Of a stretch of DNA of 64,000 nt, positions 33,404-41,803 are shown piece after piece. Origin of the DNA: Streptomyces sp. NBC_00663 (GTDB lineage Bacteria; Actinomycetota; Actinomycetes; Streptomycetales; Streptomycetaceae); assembly GCF_036226885.1 (NCBI RefSeq), contig NZ_CP109027.1:6138001-6202000 (forward strand). Direction: 5' to 3'. The position numbers and the translations under genes are program-made. Below the pieces are notes generated by a model. The model saw only the letters and a program-made list of their open reading frames with translations. It searched no databases and was not told the DNA's origin. Each line of letters begins with the position of its first letter. The first letter of the stretch is position 1.

Positions 33404-34648
33404 ATGCCCACGGTCGACATTCCCGGTTCCAAGTCCATCACCGCCCGCGCCCTGTTCCTGGCGGCGGCGGCCGACGGCGTCACGACGCTCACGCGACCGC
33501 TCCGCTCCGACGACACGGAGGGCTTCGCCGAGGGGCTGACCCGGCTCGGCTACCGCGTCGGCCGCACCCCGGACAGCTGGCAGGTGGACGGCCGCCCCGA
33601 GGGCCCCGCGATGGCGGAGGCCGACGTCTACTGCCGGGACGGCGCCACGACCGCCCGCTTCCTGCCGACGCTGGCCGCCGCGGGCCACGGCACCTACCGG
33701 TTCGACGCCTCCGAGCAGATGCGCCGCCGCCCCCTCCTGCCGCTCTCCCGCGCCCTGCGCGACCTGGGCGTGGACCTGCGGCACGAGGAGGCCGAGGGCC
33801 ACCATCCGCTCACCGTGCGGGCGTCCGGTGTCGAGGGCGGCGAGGTGGTGCTGGACGCGGGCCAGTCGTCCCAGTACCTGACCGCGCTGCTCCTGCTGGG
33901 CCCGCTGACGCGGAAGGGCCTGCGGATCCGGGTGACGGACCTGGTCTCGGTCCCGTACGTGGAGATCACGATCGCGATGATGCGGGCGTTCGGGGTGGAG
34001 GTCGGCAGGGAGGGGAACGTCTTCGTGGTCCCGCCGGGCGGCTACCGGGCGACGACGTACGCCATCGAGCCCGACGCCTCCACGTCCAGCTACTTCTTCG
34101 CCGCGGCGGCGATCACGCCGGGCGCCGAGGTCACCGTCCCCGGCCTGGGGACGGGCGCGCTTCAGGGGGACCTGGGCTTCGTGGACGTATTGCGGCGCAT
34201 GGGCGCCGACGTGTCGGTCACGCCCGGGGGCACGACGGTCCGCGGCACCGGCCGACTCCATGGCCTGACCGTCAACATGCGGGACATCTCGGACACCATG
34301 CCGACGCTCGCGGCCATCGCGCCGTTCGCCGACGGCCCGGTCCGGATCGAGGACGTGGCCAACACACGGGTGAAGGAGTGCGACCGCCTGGAGGCCTGCG
34401 CGCAGAACCTGCGGCGGCTGGGCGCGGAGGTGACGGTGGGCCCGGACCGGATCGAGATCCAGCCCGGATTCGGGATGCCGTCGAGCACGGAGATCACGTC
34501 GTACGCCGACCATCGCATCGTCATGTCCTTCGCCGTCACCGGCCTGCGGCTGCCCGGTATTTCGTTCGACGATCCCGGATGCGTCCGGAAGACTTTCCCC
34601 GGTTTCCACGAGGCGTTCGCCGCACTGCGAAGGGACATCGGGCAGTGA
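33404..34648 (+). CDS. aroA: 3-phosphoshikimate 1-carboxyvinyltransferase (EPSP synthase), divergent paralogue
   Basis: The 414-residue protein has the two-domain EPSP synthase fold with IPGSKSITARALFLAAAADG at the N terminus, QSSQYLTALLLLGPL, TNMRDISDTMPTLAAIAPF-like and ANTRVKECDRLEA segments, and a C-terminal SYADHRIVMSFAVTGL. It joins shikimate-3-phosphate and PEP. The glyphosate-site loop is non-standard: CRDGATTARFL (about residue 77) replaces the usual G-N-A-G-T-x-x-R. It sits away from other shikimate genes and is coupled to an acetyltransferase, so it may be a specialised or glyphosate-tolerant second copy. Confidence 0.82.
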   Translation: MPTVDIPGSKSITARALFLAAAADGVTTLTRPLRSDDTEGFAEGLTRLGYRVGRTPDSWQVDGRPEGPAMAEADVYCRDGATTARFLPTLAAAGHGTYRFDASEQMRRRPLLPLSRALRDLGVDLRHEEAEGHHPLTVRASGVEGGEVVLDAGQSSQYLTALLLLGPLTRKGLRIRVTDLVSVPYVEITIAMMRAFGVEVGREGNVFVVPPGGYRATTYAIEPDASTSSYFFAAAAITPGAEVTVPGLGTGALQGDLGFVDVLRRMGADVSVTPGGTTVRGTGRLHGLTVNMRDISDTMPTLAAIAPFADGPVRIEDVANTRVKECDRLEACAQNLRRLGAEVTVGPDRIEIQPGFGMPSSTEITSYADHRIVMSFAVTGLRLPGISFDDPGCVRKTFPGFHEAFAALRRDIGQ

Positions 34649-35280
34649 GTTTCAAGCTGGAGGGGCCGCTTCTGGAGGGCGAGCTGGTGCGCCTGGAGCC
34701 GCTGGGGCACCGGCACGCGGCCGGTCTCGCGGAGGCGGCCGAGGAGGACCGGGACACCTACGCGTTCACCTGGGTGCCGAGGGCCGACGAGGTCCCGGGG
34801 TACATCGACGCCCAGCTCGGCCGGGCGGCGGACGGCAAGCTCGCACCGTACGCGCAGATCTCGACGGCGACCGGACGCGTGGTCGGCACCACCTCCTACT
34901 GGGAGCCGCGCAGTTGGCTCTCGCCGGACCGCCTCGACGCCATCGAGATCGGCTTCAGCTGGCTGGCCCGCTCCGCGCAGGGCACGGGCGTGAACGCCGA
35001 GTCCAAGTACCTCCTCTTCCGGCACGCCTTCGAGGAGTGGGACGTCTCCCGCGTGGATCTGAAGACGGACGCCCGCAACAAGCGTTCCCGTGCGGCGATC
35101 GAGAGCGTCGGGGCCCGCTTCGAGGGCGTCCTGCGCAACTGGTCGCGCTCCTGGGCGCCGGGGGAGGACGGACGGCTGCGCGACTCGGCGATCTTCTCCG
35201 TCACGGCGGAGGAATGGCCGGAGGTCCGGCCGCGGCTGGCGGCGCGGGTGGGGCGGGCCGTGGCACGCCGGGCGGGCTGA
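34645..35280 (+). CDS. GNAT-family N-acetyltransferase coupled to aroA
   Basis: The 211-residue protein starts at GTG 34645, overlapping the aroA stop (GTGA). It has the RimJ/RimL-like GNAT layout: LEGELVRLEPLGHRHAAGLA, ATGRVVGTTSYWEPRSW, then the acetyl-CoA region IEIGFSWLARSAQGTGVNAE and KTDARNKRSRAAIESVGARF. The acceptor is unknown; relatives acetylate protein N termini or small amines. Translational coupling to an EPSP synthase is unusual. Its last 80 bp overlap the convergent LysR gene. Confidence 0.82.
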   Translation: MSFKLEGPLLEGELVRLEPLGHRHAAGLAEAAEEDRDTYAFTWVPRADEVPGYIDAQLGRAADGKLAPYAQISTATGRVVGTTSYWEPRSWLSPDRLDAIEIGFSWLARSAQGTGVNAESKYLLFRHAFEEWDVSRVDLKTDARNKRSRAAIESVGARFEGVLRNWSRSWAPGEDGRLRDSAIFSVTAEEWPEVRPRLAARVGRAVARRAG

Positions 35281-36217
35281 TCCCGGCCAACTCGTCGGCC
35301 GCGCACCGCAGTTCCTCGCGCACGGCGGCCAGCACCGGATCGTCCTCCGAGCCCGTCCGTACGGCCGCGAAGACGTTGCGGGACGGCGGCTCGCCCTCGG
35401 TCGGCACCACCGCCAGGCGGCGGCCGTCGTACAACGGCCGTACCAGGCGCGGGATCAGCGCCACCCCCGCCCCCGCCTCGACGAGCGCCGCCACCGCCGC
35501 CCAGTCGTTGACCGGGTGCCGGATGTCGGGGGTGAAACCGGCCGCCGCGCACACCGAACGCGCCACCGCCCCCACACAACTGCGCGGATGGCCCACGATC
35601 CAGGGGTCGGTGGCCAGCTCCCGCAGCGGCACCCGGCCGGAGCGCTCCGCCAGCCGGTGCCCGGACGGCACCACCAGGTCCATGACGTCGGTGAGCAGGT
35701 CGACCCGGCTGTAACGGCGGTCCGTGTGCGGGGGACCCGCCGCGAAGTCCACGGCCACCGCGATGTCCACCTGGCCGCCGTCCAGTGCGGTGAACAGGTC
35801 CGGCGGCTCGGCCTCGACGACGTCGACGCGTACGTCCGGCAACCGCGCGCCCAGCGCCCGCAGAGCCGCCGGAAGAAGGCCCAGGATGCCGCTGGAGAAG
35901 CAGCCGACCGTCACCGAGCCGCGCCCGCCCTCCCCGTACGCCGCCAAGTCGGCGCGAGCACGCTCCAGTTGGGCGGCGATCAGGTCGGCGTGCGCCAGCA
36001 GGACCCGGGCCTGGCCGGAGAGCCGTACGCCCCGGCCGTCCCGTTCGGTGAGCGGCGCGCCCACCTCCCGGGCCAGTGCGGCGATCTGCTGGGAGACCGC
36101 GGACGGGGTGAGATGGAGAGCTTCGGCGGTACGGGCGAGGCTGCCCCGGCGCTGGAGTTCACGCAGGACGGTCAGGCGGCGCAGGTCGACGGTGAAGGTC
36201 TCGCTTACCGGTTCCAT
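35201..36217 (-). CDS. LysR-family regulator
   Basis: The 338-residue protein has an N-terminal LysR helix-turn-helix (RRLTVLRELQRRGSLARTAE, LHLTPSAVSQQIAALAREVG) and a periplasmic-binding-like effector domain (GCFSSGILGLLPAALRALGA ... LVEAGAGVALIPRLV). It is divergent from the small hydrolase gene at 36269 with about 50 bp between starts, so that gene is a probable target. A proline-rich tail after residue 315 overlaps the GNAT gene on the other strand, which may mean the true domain ends earlier. Confidence 0.85.
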   Translation of the reverse strand: MEPVSETFTVDLRRLTVLRELQRRGSLARTAEALHLTPSAVSQQIAALAREVGAPLTERDGRGVRLSGQARVLLAHADLIAAQLERARADLAAYGEGGRGSVTVGCFSSGILGLLPAALRALGARLPDVRVDVVEAEPPDLFTALDGGQVDIAVAVDFAAGPPHTDRRYSRVDLLTDVMDLVVPSGHRLAERSGRVPLRELATDPWIVGHPRSCVGAVARSVCAAAGFTPDIRHPVNDWAAVAALVEAGAGVALIPRLVRPLYDGRRLAVVPTEGEPPSRNVFAAVRTGSEDDPVLAAVREELRCAADELAGISPPGVPRPAPPAPPAAAGPPAIPPP

Positions 36218-36268
36218 CGAGAAAGATTAACTGGACCGAAGGGGAGGGGATCGGAAACGATCGGTGCC

Positions 36269-36832
36269 ATGACCGCCTACCTCATCCTCCACGGCTGGCA
36301 GAACCACCGTCCCGCGGACCACTGGCAGCATCACCTCGCCGACCGCCTCACCGGCCTCGGCCACCAGGTGACCTACCCGCAGCTGCCCGACCCCGACGAC
36401 CCCTCGCTGGAGGTGTGGCTGACCGAGCTGACCCGGTATCTGTCGGAGGGGCCGGACGTCGTGGTCGCGCACAGCGCCTCCGTCCTGCTGTGGCTGCACG
36501 CGGTGGCGCGGGGGACGGCCGGGGTGGGGGACGTGGAGCGGGTGCTGCTGGTGGCCCCGCCGGCTCGCCCGGTCCTCGCGGGCCTGCCCGAGGTCGCCGA
36601 ATTCGTCGCCCCGCCCCTGGACTTCACGCTGCCGGGTCCGACGCTGCTGGTGGCGGGCGACGACGACCCGTACTGCCCGGGCGGCGCCCGGGCCGCCTAC
36701 GGCGACCCTCTGGGCATTCCCACCCAACTCCTCCCCGGCGCCGCCCACTTGGACCTGGACGCCGGTTACGGTTCCTGGCCGGCCGTACTGGACTGGTGCC
36801 TGGATCCGGAGGCCGGGTTCACGGTCCGGTAG
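36269..36832 (+). CDS. RBBP9/YdeN-type serine alpha/beta hydrolase
   Basis: The 187-residue protein is the compact one-domain hydrolase of the RBBP9/YdeN family: AYLILHGWQNHRPADHWQHH at the N terminus, the nucleophile Ser in DVVVAHSASVLLWLHAV (about residue 74), a late Asp in GPTLLVAGDDDPYCP and the His in LPGAAHLDLDAGYG. The natural substrate of this family is mostly unknown. It faces a LysR gene and overlaps the convergent MFS gene by 14 bp. Confidence 0.85.
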   Translation: MTAYLILHGWQNHRPADHWQHHLADRLTGLGHQVTYPQLPDPDDPSLEVWLTELTRYLSEGPDVVVAHSASVLLWLHAVARGTAGVGDVERVLLVAPPARPVLAGLPEVAEFVAPPLDFTLPGPTLLVAGDDDPYCPGGARAAYGDPLGIPTQLLPGAAHLDLDAGYGSWPAVLDWCLDPEAGFTVR

Positions 36833-38096
36833 GCGCGGCGGACGCGGCAGCTCGGGGATCGTCGTCGGCGTCCGGGGCGCCGGTGCCGCGCAGTTCAGGC
36901 GTGCTGACGCCGACCGCGGTCACCGCCGCCACGCACATCAGCCCTCCGGCGATCAGCGCGGTCGCGCCCGAGGTCCAGCCCGCGACCAGGCCGCCCCGCA
37001 GGTTGCCCAGGTGGGGACCCGCCTGGCCGACGATCGTCTCGGCCGCCGTGACACGGCCGAGCAGGGCGTCGGGGGTGAGGGTCTGGACGATGGTCGTACG
37101 GGAGAGGACGGCGAGGGCGTCCGCCGCTCCGGCCAGGGCGAGCAGAACGAGGCCCACCCAGGCGCTGGTCGTCAGGCCGAAGAGGAAGAGGCCCGCACCC
37201 CAGCCGGCGGACGCGCACAGCATCACCGGGCCGGGGCGGGCCAGCCGGGTCACCGGGCCGGAGAAGGCGGTCGCGGTGACTCCGCCGACGGCCAGCGCGG
37301 ACAGGAACAGGCCGAGGGTGCGGGGGTCGCCACCGAAGCGTTCCTCGTTGACCAGGGGGAACAGCGAGGTGGGCATCGCGAGCACACAGGCCGCGAGATC
37401 CGTGAGCAGGGCGCCGCGCACCACGCGGTGGCCGACCAGGAAGCCGAGTCCGTCCAGGACCCCGTGGACACCGGGGCGGGACTTGTCGCCCTCGGGCGGC
37501 AGCGCGGGCAGGCCGTAGGCGCCGTAGAAGGACATCGCGAAGCTCAGGGCGTCCAGGAGGTAGCAGACGCCGATGCCCCACCAGCCCAGTACGACACCGG
37601 CGACGGCCGGACCGACCAGCATCATCGCCTGGCCGGTGGCCTGCTGGAGGGCGAGACCGGCGGCCACCTGGTCCTTGGGCAGCAGCCGCGGTACGAACAC
37701 CCCCGCGGCCGGGGCACCGAGCGCGCTGAAGGACGTCTGGAGCGCCACCAGGACGAGGACCACGGCCACCGGCGCGTGCCCGGCGAGGCCCTGCACGGCC
37801 AGCAGCAGCGAGCACACCGCGGAGCCGACGGTGCCCGTGAGGTACAGCCGGCGGCGGTCGACGCGGTCGGCCCAGGCGCCCGCGAACAGGCTGACGGCGA
37901 CCATCGGCACCGCCTGCGCGATACCGACCGCGCCGCTCCAGAACGCGCTGTGGGTCATGTCCCAGACCTGGTACATGACGGTGACCATGGTCATGAAGCT
38001 GCCGAGCGTGGACACCGTGCGCCCGAACAGCAGCCGCCGGAAGGTGGGGGAGGTGCGCAGCGGCCGTACGTCGAGCAGCGCGTCGGACAGGCTCAT
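36819..38096 (-). CDS. MFS transporter, putative drug efflux
   Basis: The 425-residue protein has 12 predicted helices. The MFS loop motif between helices 2 and 3 reads GAWADRVDRRRLYLTGTVGS (about residues 72-92), and FGRTVSTLGSFMTMVTVMYQ lies in helix 1. It most resembles macrolide/multidrug efflux MFS proteins of the enterobactin-exporter (EntS) type. The substrate is unknown. It stands alone on the minus strand between a hydrolase and an isomerase. Confidence 0.85.
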   Translation of the reverse strand: MSLSDALLDVRPLRTSPTFRRLLFGRTVSTLGSFMTMVTVMYQVWDMTHSAFWSGAVGIAQAVPMVAVSLFAGAWADRVDRRRLYLTGTVGSAVCSLLLAVQGLAGHAPVAVVLVLVALQTSFSALGAPAAGVFVPRLLPKDQVAAGLALQQATGQAMMLVGPAVAGVVLGWWGIGVCYLLDALSFAMSFYGAYGLPALPPEGDKSRPGVHGVLDGLGFLVGHRVVRGALLTDLAACVLAMPTSLFPLVNEERFGGDPRTLGLFLSALAVGGVTATAFSGPVTRLARPGPVMLCASAGWGAGLFLFGLTTSAWVGLVLLALAGAADALAVLSRTTIVQTLTPDALLGRVTAAETIVGQAGPHLGNLRGGLVAGWTSGATALIAGGLMCVAAVTAVGVSTPELRGTGAPDADDDPRAAASAAPTGP

Positions 38097-38169
38097 GAGA
38101 GCGGGGGCGAGGTGGGCTGATGCACCCCGGGACGTTATCCGGCCGCCGCTGCCCCGGCCAGCGAATTAC

Positions 38170-38970
38170 TCAGGCGCTGTCGTTCATGAGGCGGGCCAGA
38201 TGCTCGCGCCCCCGGCCGAGCAGCCCCGGAAGCGGCGCGGCCCCCTCGTACCACCGCTTCTCGTACTCCCAGCACAGCCAGCCGTCCCAGCCGTGCCGGG
38301 AGAGGATCTCGACGCACTCGGCGAGCGGCAGGACGCCGGCGCCGAGCCGCAGCGGGGTGGTGTCCTCGGCCGAGGCGATGTCCTTTACCTGGACGTATCC
38401 GAGGTAAGGGGAGAGCGCCGCGTAGGTCTCGCCGGGCTGTTCGCCGCCGAGCCAGGTGTGCATGACGTCCCAGAGCGAGCCGACGTTGCGGTGGCCGACC
38501 AGGCCGAGGATGCGGATCGCGTCGGCGCCGGTGCGGTGCGAGTCGTGTGTCTCCAGCAGAATCCGTACGTCGACGTCGGCGGCGTACTCCGCGGCCGTGC
38601 CGAGCCGCCGGGCGGCGGTGGCGTCGGCCTCCGCGCGGGACTGCTCCGGGCTCGCGCCGGGGAAGACACGGACGTAGGGGGCGCCGAGGTCGCGGGCGAG
38701 GTCGAGGAGGGTGCGCATCTCGTCGATCACGGGCTCGTCGGCGCCGGGGGCGGCGACCCGCGCGTATCCGGCCAGCCCCAGGATCTGCACCCCGGCGGCC
38801 TTGAACTCGCTCACGACGTCGGCCCGTTGGCCGGCGTCGATGCCGGGATGCACCGCCTCCTCGGGATGCGCGCGCAGCTCGACCCCGTGATACCCGTGCG
38901 CGGTGGCCAGCCGCAGCACCTCGGGGACGGGGAGACCGGGGACACCGAGGGTGGAGAACGCGAGTTTCAT
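38170..38970 (-). CDS. Sugar phosphate isomerase/epimerase (xylose isomerase-like TIM barrel)
   Basis: The 266-residue protein is a TIM barrel of the AP-endonuclease-2/IolE family: MKLAFSTLGVPGLPVPEVLR, GVELRAHPEEAV, VDVRILLETHDSH (Glu metal ligand), GSLWDVMHTWLGGEQP (Asp/His ligands), GYVQVKDIA and GWLCWEYEKRW. These are the four-carboxylate metal-site positions. It should isomerise or epimerise a keto-sugar or inositol derivative; the substrate is not apparent because no other sugar gene is adjacent. Confidence 0.82.
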   Translation of the reverse strand: MKLAFSTLGVPGLPVPEVLRLATAHGYHGVELRAHPEEAVHPGIDAGQRADVVSEFKAAGVQILGLAGYARVAAPGADEPVIDEMRTLLDLARDLGAPYVRVFPGASPEQSRAEADATAARRLGTAAEYAADVDVRILLETHDSHRTGADAIRILGLVGHRNVGSLWDVMHTWLGGEQPGETYAALSPYLGYVQVKDIASAEDTTPLRLGAGVLPLAECVEILSRHGWDGWLCWEYEKRWYEGAAPLPGLLGRGREHLARLMNDSA

Positions 38971-38988
38971 GGTTCCGGACTCTACGCG

Positions 38989-39921
38989 TCACTCCTGCGT
39001 GCCGTGGAGGTCCAGTCGCCAGTCCTGGCCGACCAGATCCTTGCCGAAGGAGCGGTGCGGTTTCTCGGCGAGCAGCACGAAGCCGTGGCGCTGGTAGAGG
39101 TGGCGGGCGGAGCTGAGGATGTCGTTGGTCCACAGCACGAGGTCCCGGTAGCCGACCTCGCGGGCGAAGTCGACGACGGCCGTGACCAGCCGGTCCCCGA
39201 TGCCGAGGCCGCGGGCGTCCGGCTCGACGAGCAGCAGCCGCAGCCGCGCCGTGCCGGGGGCCTCGTCGCGTACGCACATCACGCAGCCCACCGGCCGCCC
39301 GTCCAGGTCGGCGATCCACACCCGCTCCAGGTGCGGGTCGTGATCCTCCGCGAAGTCGGCGACGATCCGGGCCACCAGCCCTTCGTAGTCCGCGTTCCAC
39401 CCGTACTCCGCGGTGTACAGCGCGGCGTTGCGCTGCACGATCCAGCCCAGGTCACCGGGTCCGGGCTCGCGCAGCAGCACGTCTTCCCGGCGGGGCGGCC
39501 GCCCTTCGGACAGCAGCGTGCGCACGGTCCGCAGGGCCTCCGCGAGCCGCGGCCGTTCGGCGGCGGGCACGGTGGCGAGCAGCGCGCCGACCGATTCGTC
39601 CGCCCGCTCGGCGAGCAGCGCGGCGGTCTCCCGGCCACGGGTGGTGAGCGTGACGCGCCGCCGCCGCGGGTCGCGGTGCGAGGCCGACCGCTCGATCAGG
39701 CCGTCGTCCTCGAACTTGTTGAGGATCCGGCTCAGATAGCCGGCGTCCAGCGAGAGCTCTCCCCGCAGATCGGCCGCGTCCGTGCGCGGCGAGTGCGCGA
39801 GTTCGTACAGCACACGGGACTCGGTGAGGGTGAACGGTGCGTAGAGGTGCCGGCTGTAGTCGAGGGCGCCGATGACGTTCGTGTAGAAGCGGTTGAAGGC
39901 ACGGATGTCCTGGACGGTCAT
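38989..39921 (-). CDS. MarR-GNAT fusion: HTH regulator with C-terminal acetyltransferase
   Basis: The 310-residue protein joins a MarR winged helix (TLTESRVLYELAHSPRTDAA, LSLDAGYLSRILNKFEDDGL, RDPRRRRVTLTTRG; about residues 25-105) to a GNAT domain (about 150-305) with the acetyl-CoA loop LLVEPDARGLGIGDRLVTAV and NDILSSARHLYQRHGF. Such fusions are common in actinomycetes and usually detoxify a small amine while sensing it. ATG 39921 has GGAGG nine bases upstream. A palindrome in the divergent gap is a likely operator. Confidence 0.87.
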   Translation of the reverse strand: MTVQDIRAFNRFYTNVIGALDYSRHLYAPFTLTESRVLYELAHSPRTDAADLRGELSLDAGYLSRILNKFEDDGLIERSASHRDPRRRRVTLTTRGRETAALLAERADESVGALLATVPAAERPRLAEALRTVRTLLSEGRPPRREDVLLREPGPGDLGWIVQRNAALYTAEYGWNADYEGLVARIVADFAEDHDPHLERVWIADLDGRPVGCVMCVRDEAPGTARLRLLLVEPDARGLGIGDRLVTAVVDFAREVGYRDLVLWTNDILSSARHLYQRHGFVLLAEKPHRSFGKDLVGQDWRLDLHGTQE

Positions 39922-39955
39922 GGCGGTCGACCTCCGGGTGGCGGGCACGGATAGT

Positions 39956-39966
39956 TGACTCAGTCA
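39956..39966. promoter_or_regulatory. MarR-type palindrome TGACTCAGTCA
   Basis: A perfect 11-bp palindrome (TTGACT-C-AGTCAG in context) lies 35 bp upstream of the MarR-GNAT start, in the gap shared with the methyltransferase gene. This spacing fits autorepression. Confidence 0.55.
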
Positions 39967-40075
39967 GAGATACGGTACGGCCGCCACGACCTCCCGTCCA
40001 GATGCCGCCTCTCCGTGCGTGTGCCGTGAGCGAACCGGGGTTTGTGGGGGAGGCGGTGTTCCCAGGTTCGTAGGT

Positions 40076-40750
40076 ATGACGACGACTGCGGCGTACGACG
40101 CCCACGCGGACTGGTACAACGACTACATGTCGCCCGACGCGGGCGGCGACTACATCCACCGGGTGCACGGCACGCTCGGTGAGCTTCTCGGCCCCGGCGC
40201 CGGCGTCTGTCTGGACGTCTGCTGCGGCACCGGCGCCCACGCCGCCGTGACGGCGGAGCTGGGCTGGACCCCGGTCGGTGTCGACCTCTCGCGCGGCCAG
40301 CTCCGGCATGCCGCCGCCCGGCTGCCCGTGGCGGTCGCCGACGCGACGGCGCTCCCGCTGGCCGACGCCTCCGTGCCGGCCGCGGTGTGCGTGCTGGCCA
40401 GCACGGACGTTCCCGACTACGCCGCCGTGGTCGGGGAGATCGCCCGGGTCCTCGCCCCCGGCGGACGGTTCGTGCACCTGGGTGTCCATCCCTGCTTTGT
40501 CGGCGCGTTCGCGGACCACGGCGAGCCGGGGCGGCTGGTCCTGGGGGCGGGGTACGCCGACCGTTCCCGCAAGGGTGGCGGCTGGAACCCCGCGGGCGTA
40601 CGGGCCCGGGTCGGCGCCTGGCACATACCGCTGGCGGACCTGCTCAACGCCGCGCTCGCGGCCGGTCTGCGACTGGAGCGCACGGTCGAGGCGGGGCGCG
40701 AGGAGGTGCCGGAACTGTTCGGGTTCGTGGCGGTGAGGGCATCCCGGTGA
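40076..40750 (+). CDS. Class I SAM-dependent methyltransferase
   Basis: The 224-residue protein has the Rossmann methyltransferase motifs: motif I VCLDVCCGTGAHAAVTAELG (about residue 45), the acidic end of strand 2 in VGVDLSRGQLRHAAARLP, VADATALPLADASV, and ARVLAPGGRFVHLGVHP as motif III. The substrate is unknown; relatives methylate small metabolites. The stop codon falls inside a 14-bp tandem duplication. It is divergent from the MarR-GNAT gene and may be its co-regulated target. Confidence 0.83.
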   Translation: MTTTAAYDAHADWYNDYMSPDAGGDYIHRVHGTLGELLGPGAGVCLDVCCGTGAHAAVTAELGWTPVGVDLSRGQLRHAAARLPVAVADATALPLADASVPAAVCVLASTDVPDYAAVVGEIARVLAPGGRFVHLGVHPCFVGAFADHGEPGRLVLGAGYADRSRKGGGWNPAGVRARVGAWHIPLADLLNAALAAGLRLERTVEAGREEVPELFGFVAVRASR

Positions 40751-40758
40751 GGGCATCC
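40731..40758 (+). repeat. 14-bp tandem duplication across the methyltransferase stop codon
   Basis: CGGTGAGGGCATCC is repeated exactly twice (40731-40744, 40745-40758). The TGA stop (40748-40750) is in the second copy; the same letters in the first copy are read in another phase. Confidence 0.9.
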
Positions 40759-40766
40759 CACTGAAA

Positions 40767-40824
40767 GAAACGCTTGCGTTTCGCTAAGAGCCTCCGTAGC
40801 CTATCTGTACGAAACCGTTTCGTA
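40767..40824. promoter_or_regulatory. Two palindromes upstream of the DMT transporter
   Basis: GAAACGCTTGCGTTTC (40767-40782, near-perfect) and TACGAAACCGTTTCGTA (40808-40824, perfect 17 bp) share GAAAC/GTTTC arms. They lie 32-89 bp before the transporter start. The pair resembles TetR operators of efflux genes, but no regulator gene is adjacent, so a distant regulator would have to act. Confidence 0.6.
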
Positions 40825-40855
40825 TTGATGTGTGGGTGACAGGGAGGTGGGCCGG

Positions 40856-41779
40856 ATGACGGCGTCCCCGGTGCTGCTGGCAGTGGCTCTCTCCCTCGTC
40901 TCCGCGGTCTGCTACGCCACGGCCGCCGTCGTCCAGGAACGGACGGCCGCCGCCACCCCCGGCATGCGCGGTGCGCTGGCCCGGGGCGCCTGGTGGGGAT
41001 CCGTGGCCCTCAACGCGGGCGGCGCGCTGCTCCACGTGGTCGCCCTGCGGTACGGCCCGCTGACCCTGGTCCAGCCGCTCGGCGCGCTCAGCCTGGTGCT
41101 GGCGGTGCCGCTCGGCTCGCTGGCCACCGGCCGCCGCACCTCCGGCACCCAGTGGCGAGGCGTCGCCTACACCCTCGTAGGCCTCGGCACTCTGCTCCTG
41201 GTCACGGCGACGGGCCGCGGGCCGCACGAGACGCTCGGTACGACCGAGGTCCTGGTCGTCGCGCCGGCCGCGGCCGGCCTCGTGGCGGCGCTCACCCGCC
41301 TGGCCGGGACCGGCCTCGCGTTCGCCGCGGCCTCCGGTATCGCCTCCGGCGTCGGCTCCACGCTGTCGCAGAAGCTGGCCGTGGGGCCGACGCTCTCCTG
41401 GGACACGGCACTGGTCGCGCTCCTGACGGTGGGCTTCGCCGTCGGCGGACTGCTGCTCTCCCAGCAGGCCTACCGCAGCGGCCTCGGCGGCCCGCTCGCC
41501 CTCCTCACCCTCGTCAACCCCCTCACCGCGTCCGCCATCGGCATCACGCTGCTGGGAGAGGGCTTCCGGTACGGCAGCACGGGCACGCTGCTCGCGCTCG
41601 CCGCCGGAACGGCGGCGGTCTACGGGGTGACCCTGCTGAGCCGCACCCAGGACGCGCCGATCACCCCCACCGCACCGGCCACACCGAGCCAGCCGCCGAG
41701 GGTCGTGGTAGCCGCCCCTCGCCCGGCCCTCCGCCGCCCCGCGACCGTCGAACTGACCGGCACCGCCCGGTCACTGTGA
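40856..41779 (+). CDS. DMT-family membrane transporter
   Basis: The 307-residue protein has about nine or ten hydrophobic helices. It begins PVLLAVALSLVSAVCYATAA and has the helix-end motif GPLTLVQPLGALSLVLAVPL, repeated in the second half as GPLALLTLVNPLTASAIGIT. This is the actinobacterial DMT group similar to NIPA/EamA proteins. Substrate is unknown. ATG 40856 has GGGAGG eight bases upstream, whereas the in-frame GTG at 40832 lies next to the palindromes. A proline/arginine-rich cytoplasmic tail follows the last helix. Confidence 0.8.
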   Translation: MTASPVLLAVALSLVSAVCYATAAVVQERTAAATPGMRGALARGAWWGSVALNAGGALLHVVALRYGPLTLVQPLGALSLVLAVPLGSLATGRRTSGTQWRGVAYTLVGLGTLLLVTATGRGPHETLGTTEVLVVAPAAAGLVAALTRLAGTGLAFAAASGIASGVGSTLSQKLAVGPTLSWDTALVALLTVGFAVGGLLLSQQAYRSGLGGPLALLTLVNPLTASAIGITLLGEGFRYGSTGTLLALAAGTAAVYGVTLLSRTQDAPITPTAPATPSQPPRVVVAAPRPALRRPATVELTGTARSL

Positions 41780-41803
41780 ACGTGTGAAAGGCAGAACCCC
41801 ACC

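Noticed and set aside
40003..40030. Eight-codon upstream ORF ending in Cys-Ala-Val before the methyltransferase, as an attenuator
   Set aside because: Only one cysteine, no ribosome site and no terminator/antiterminator pair visible.
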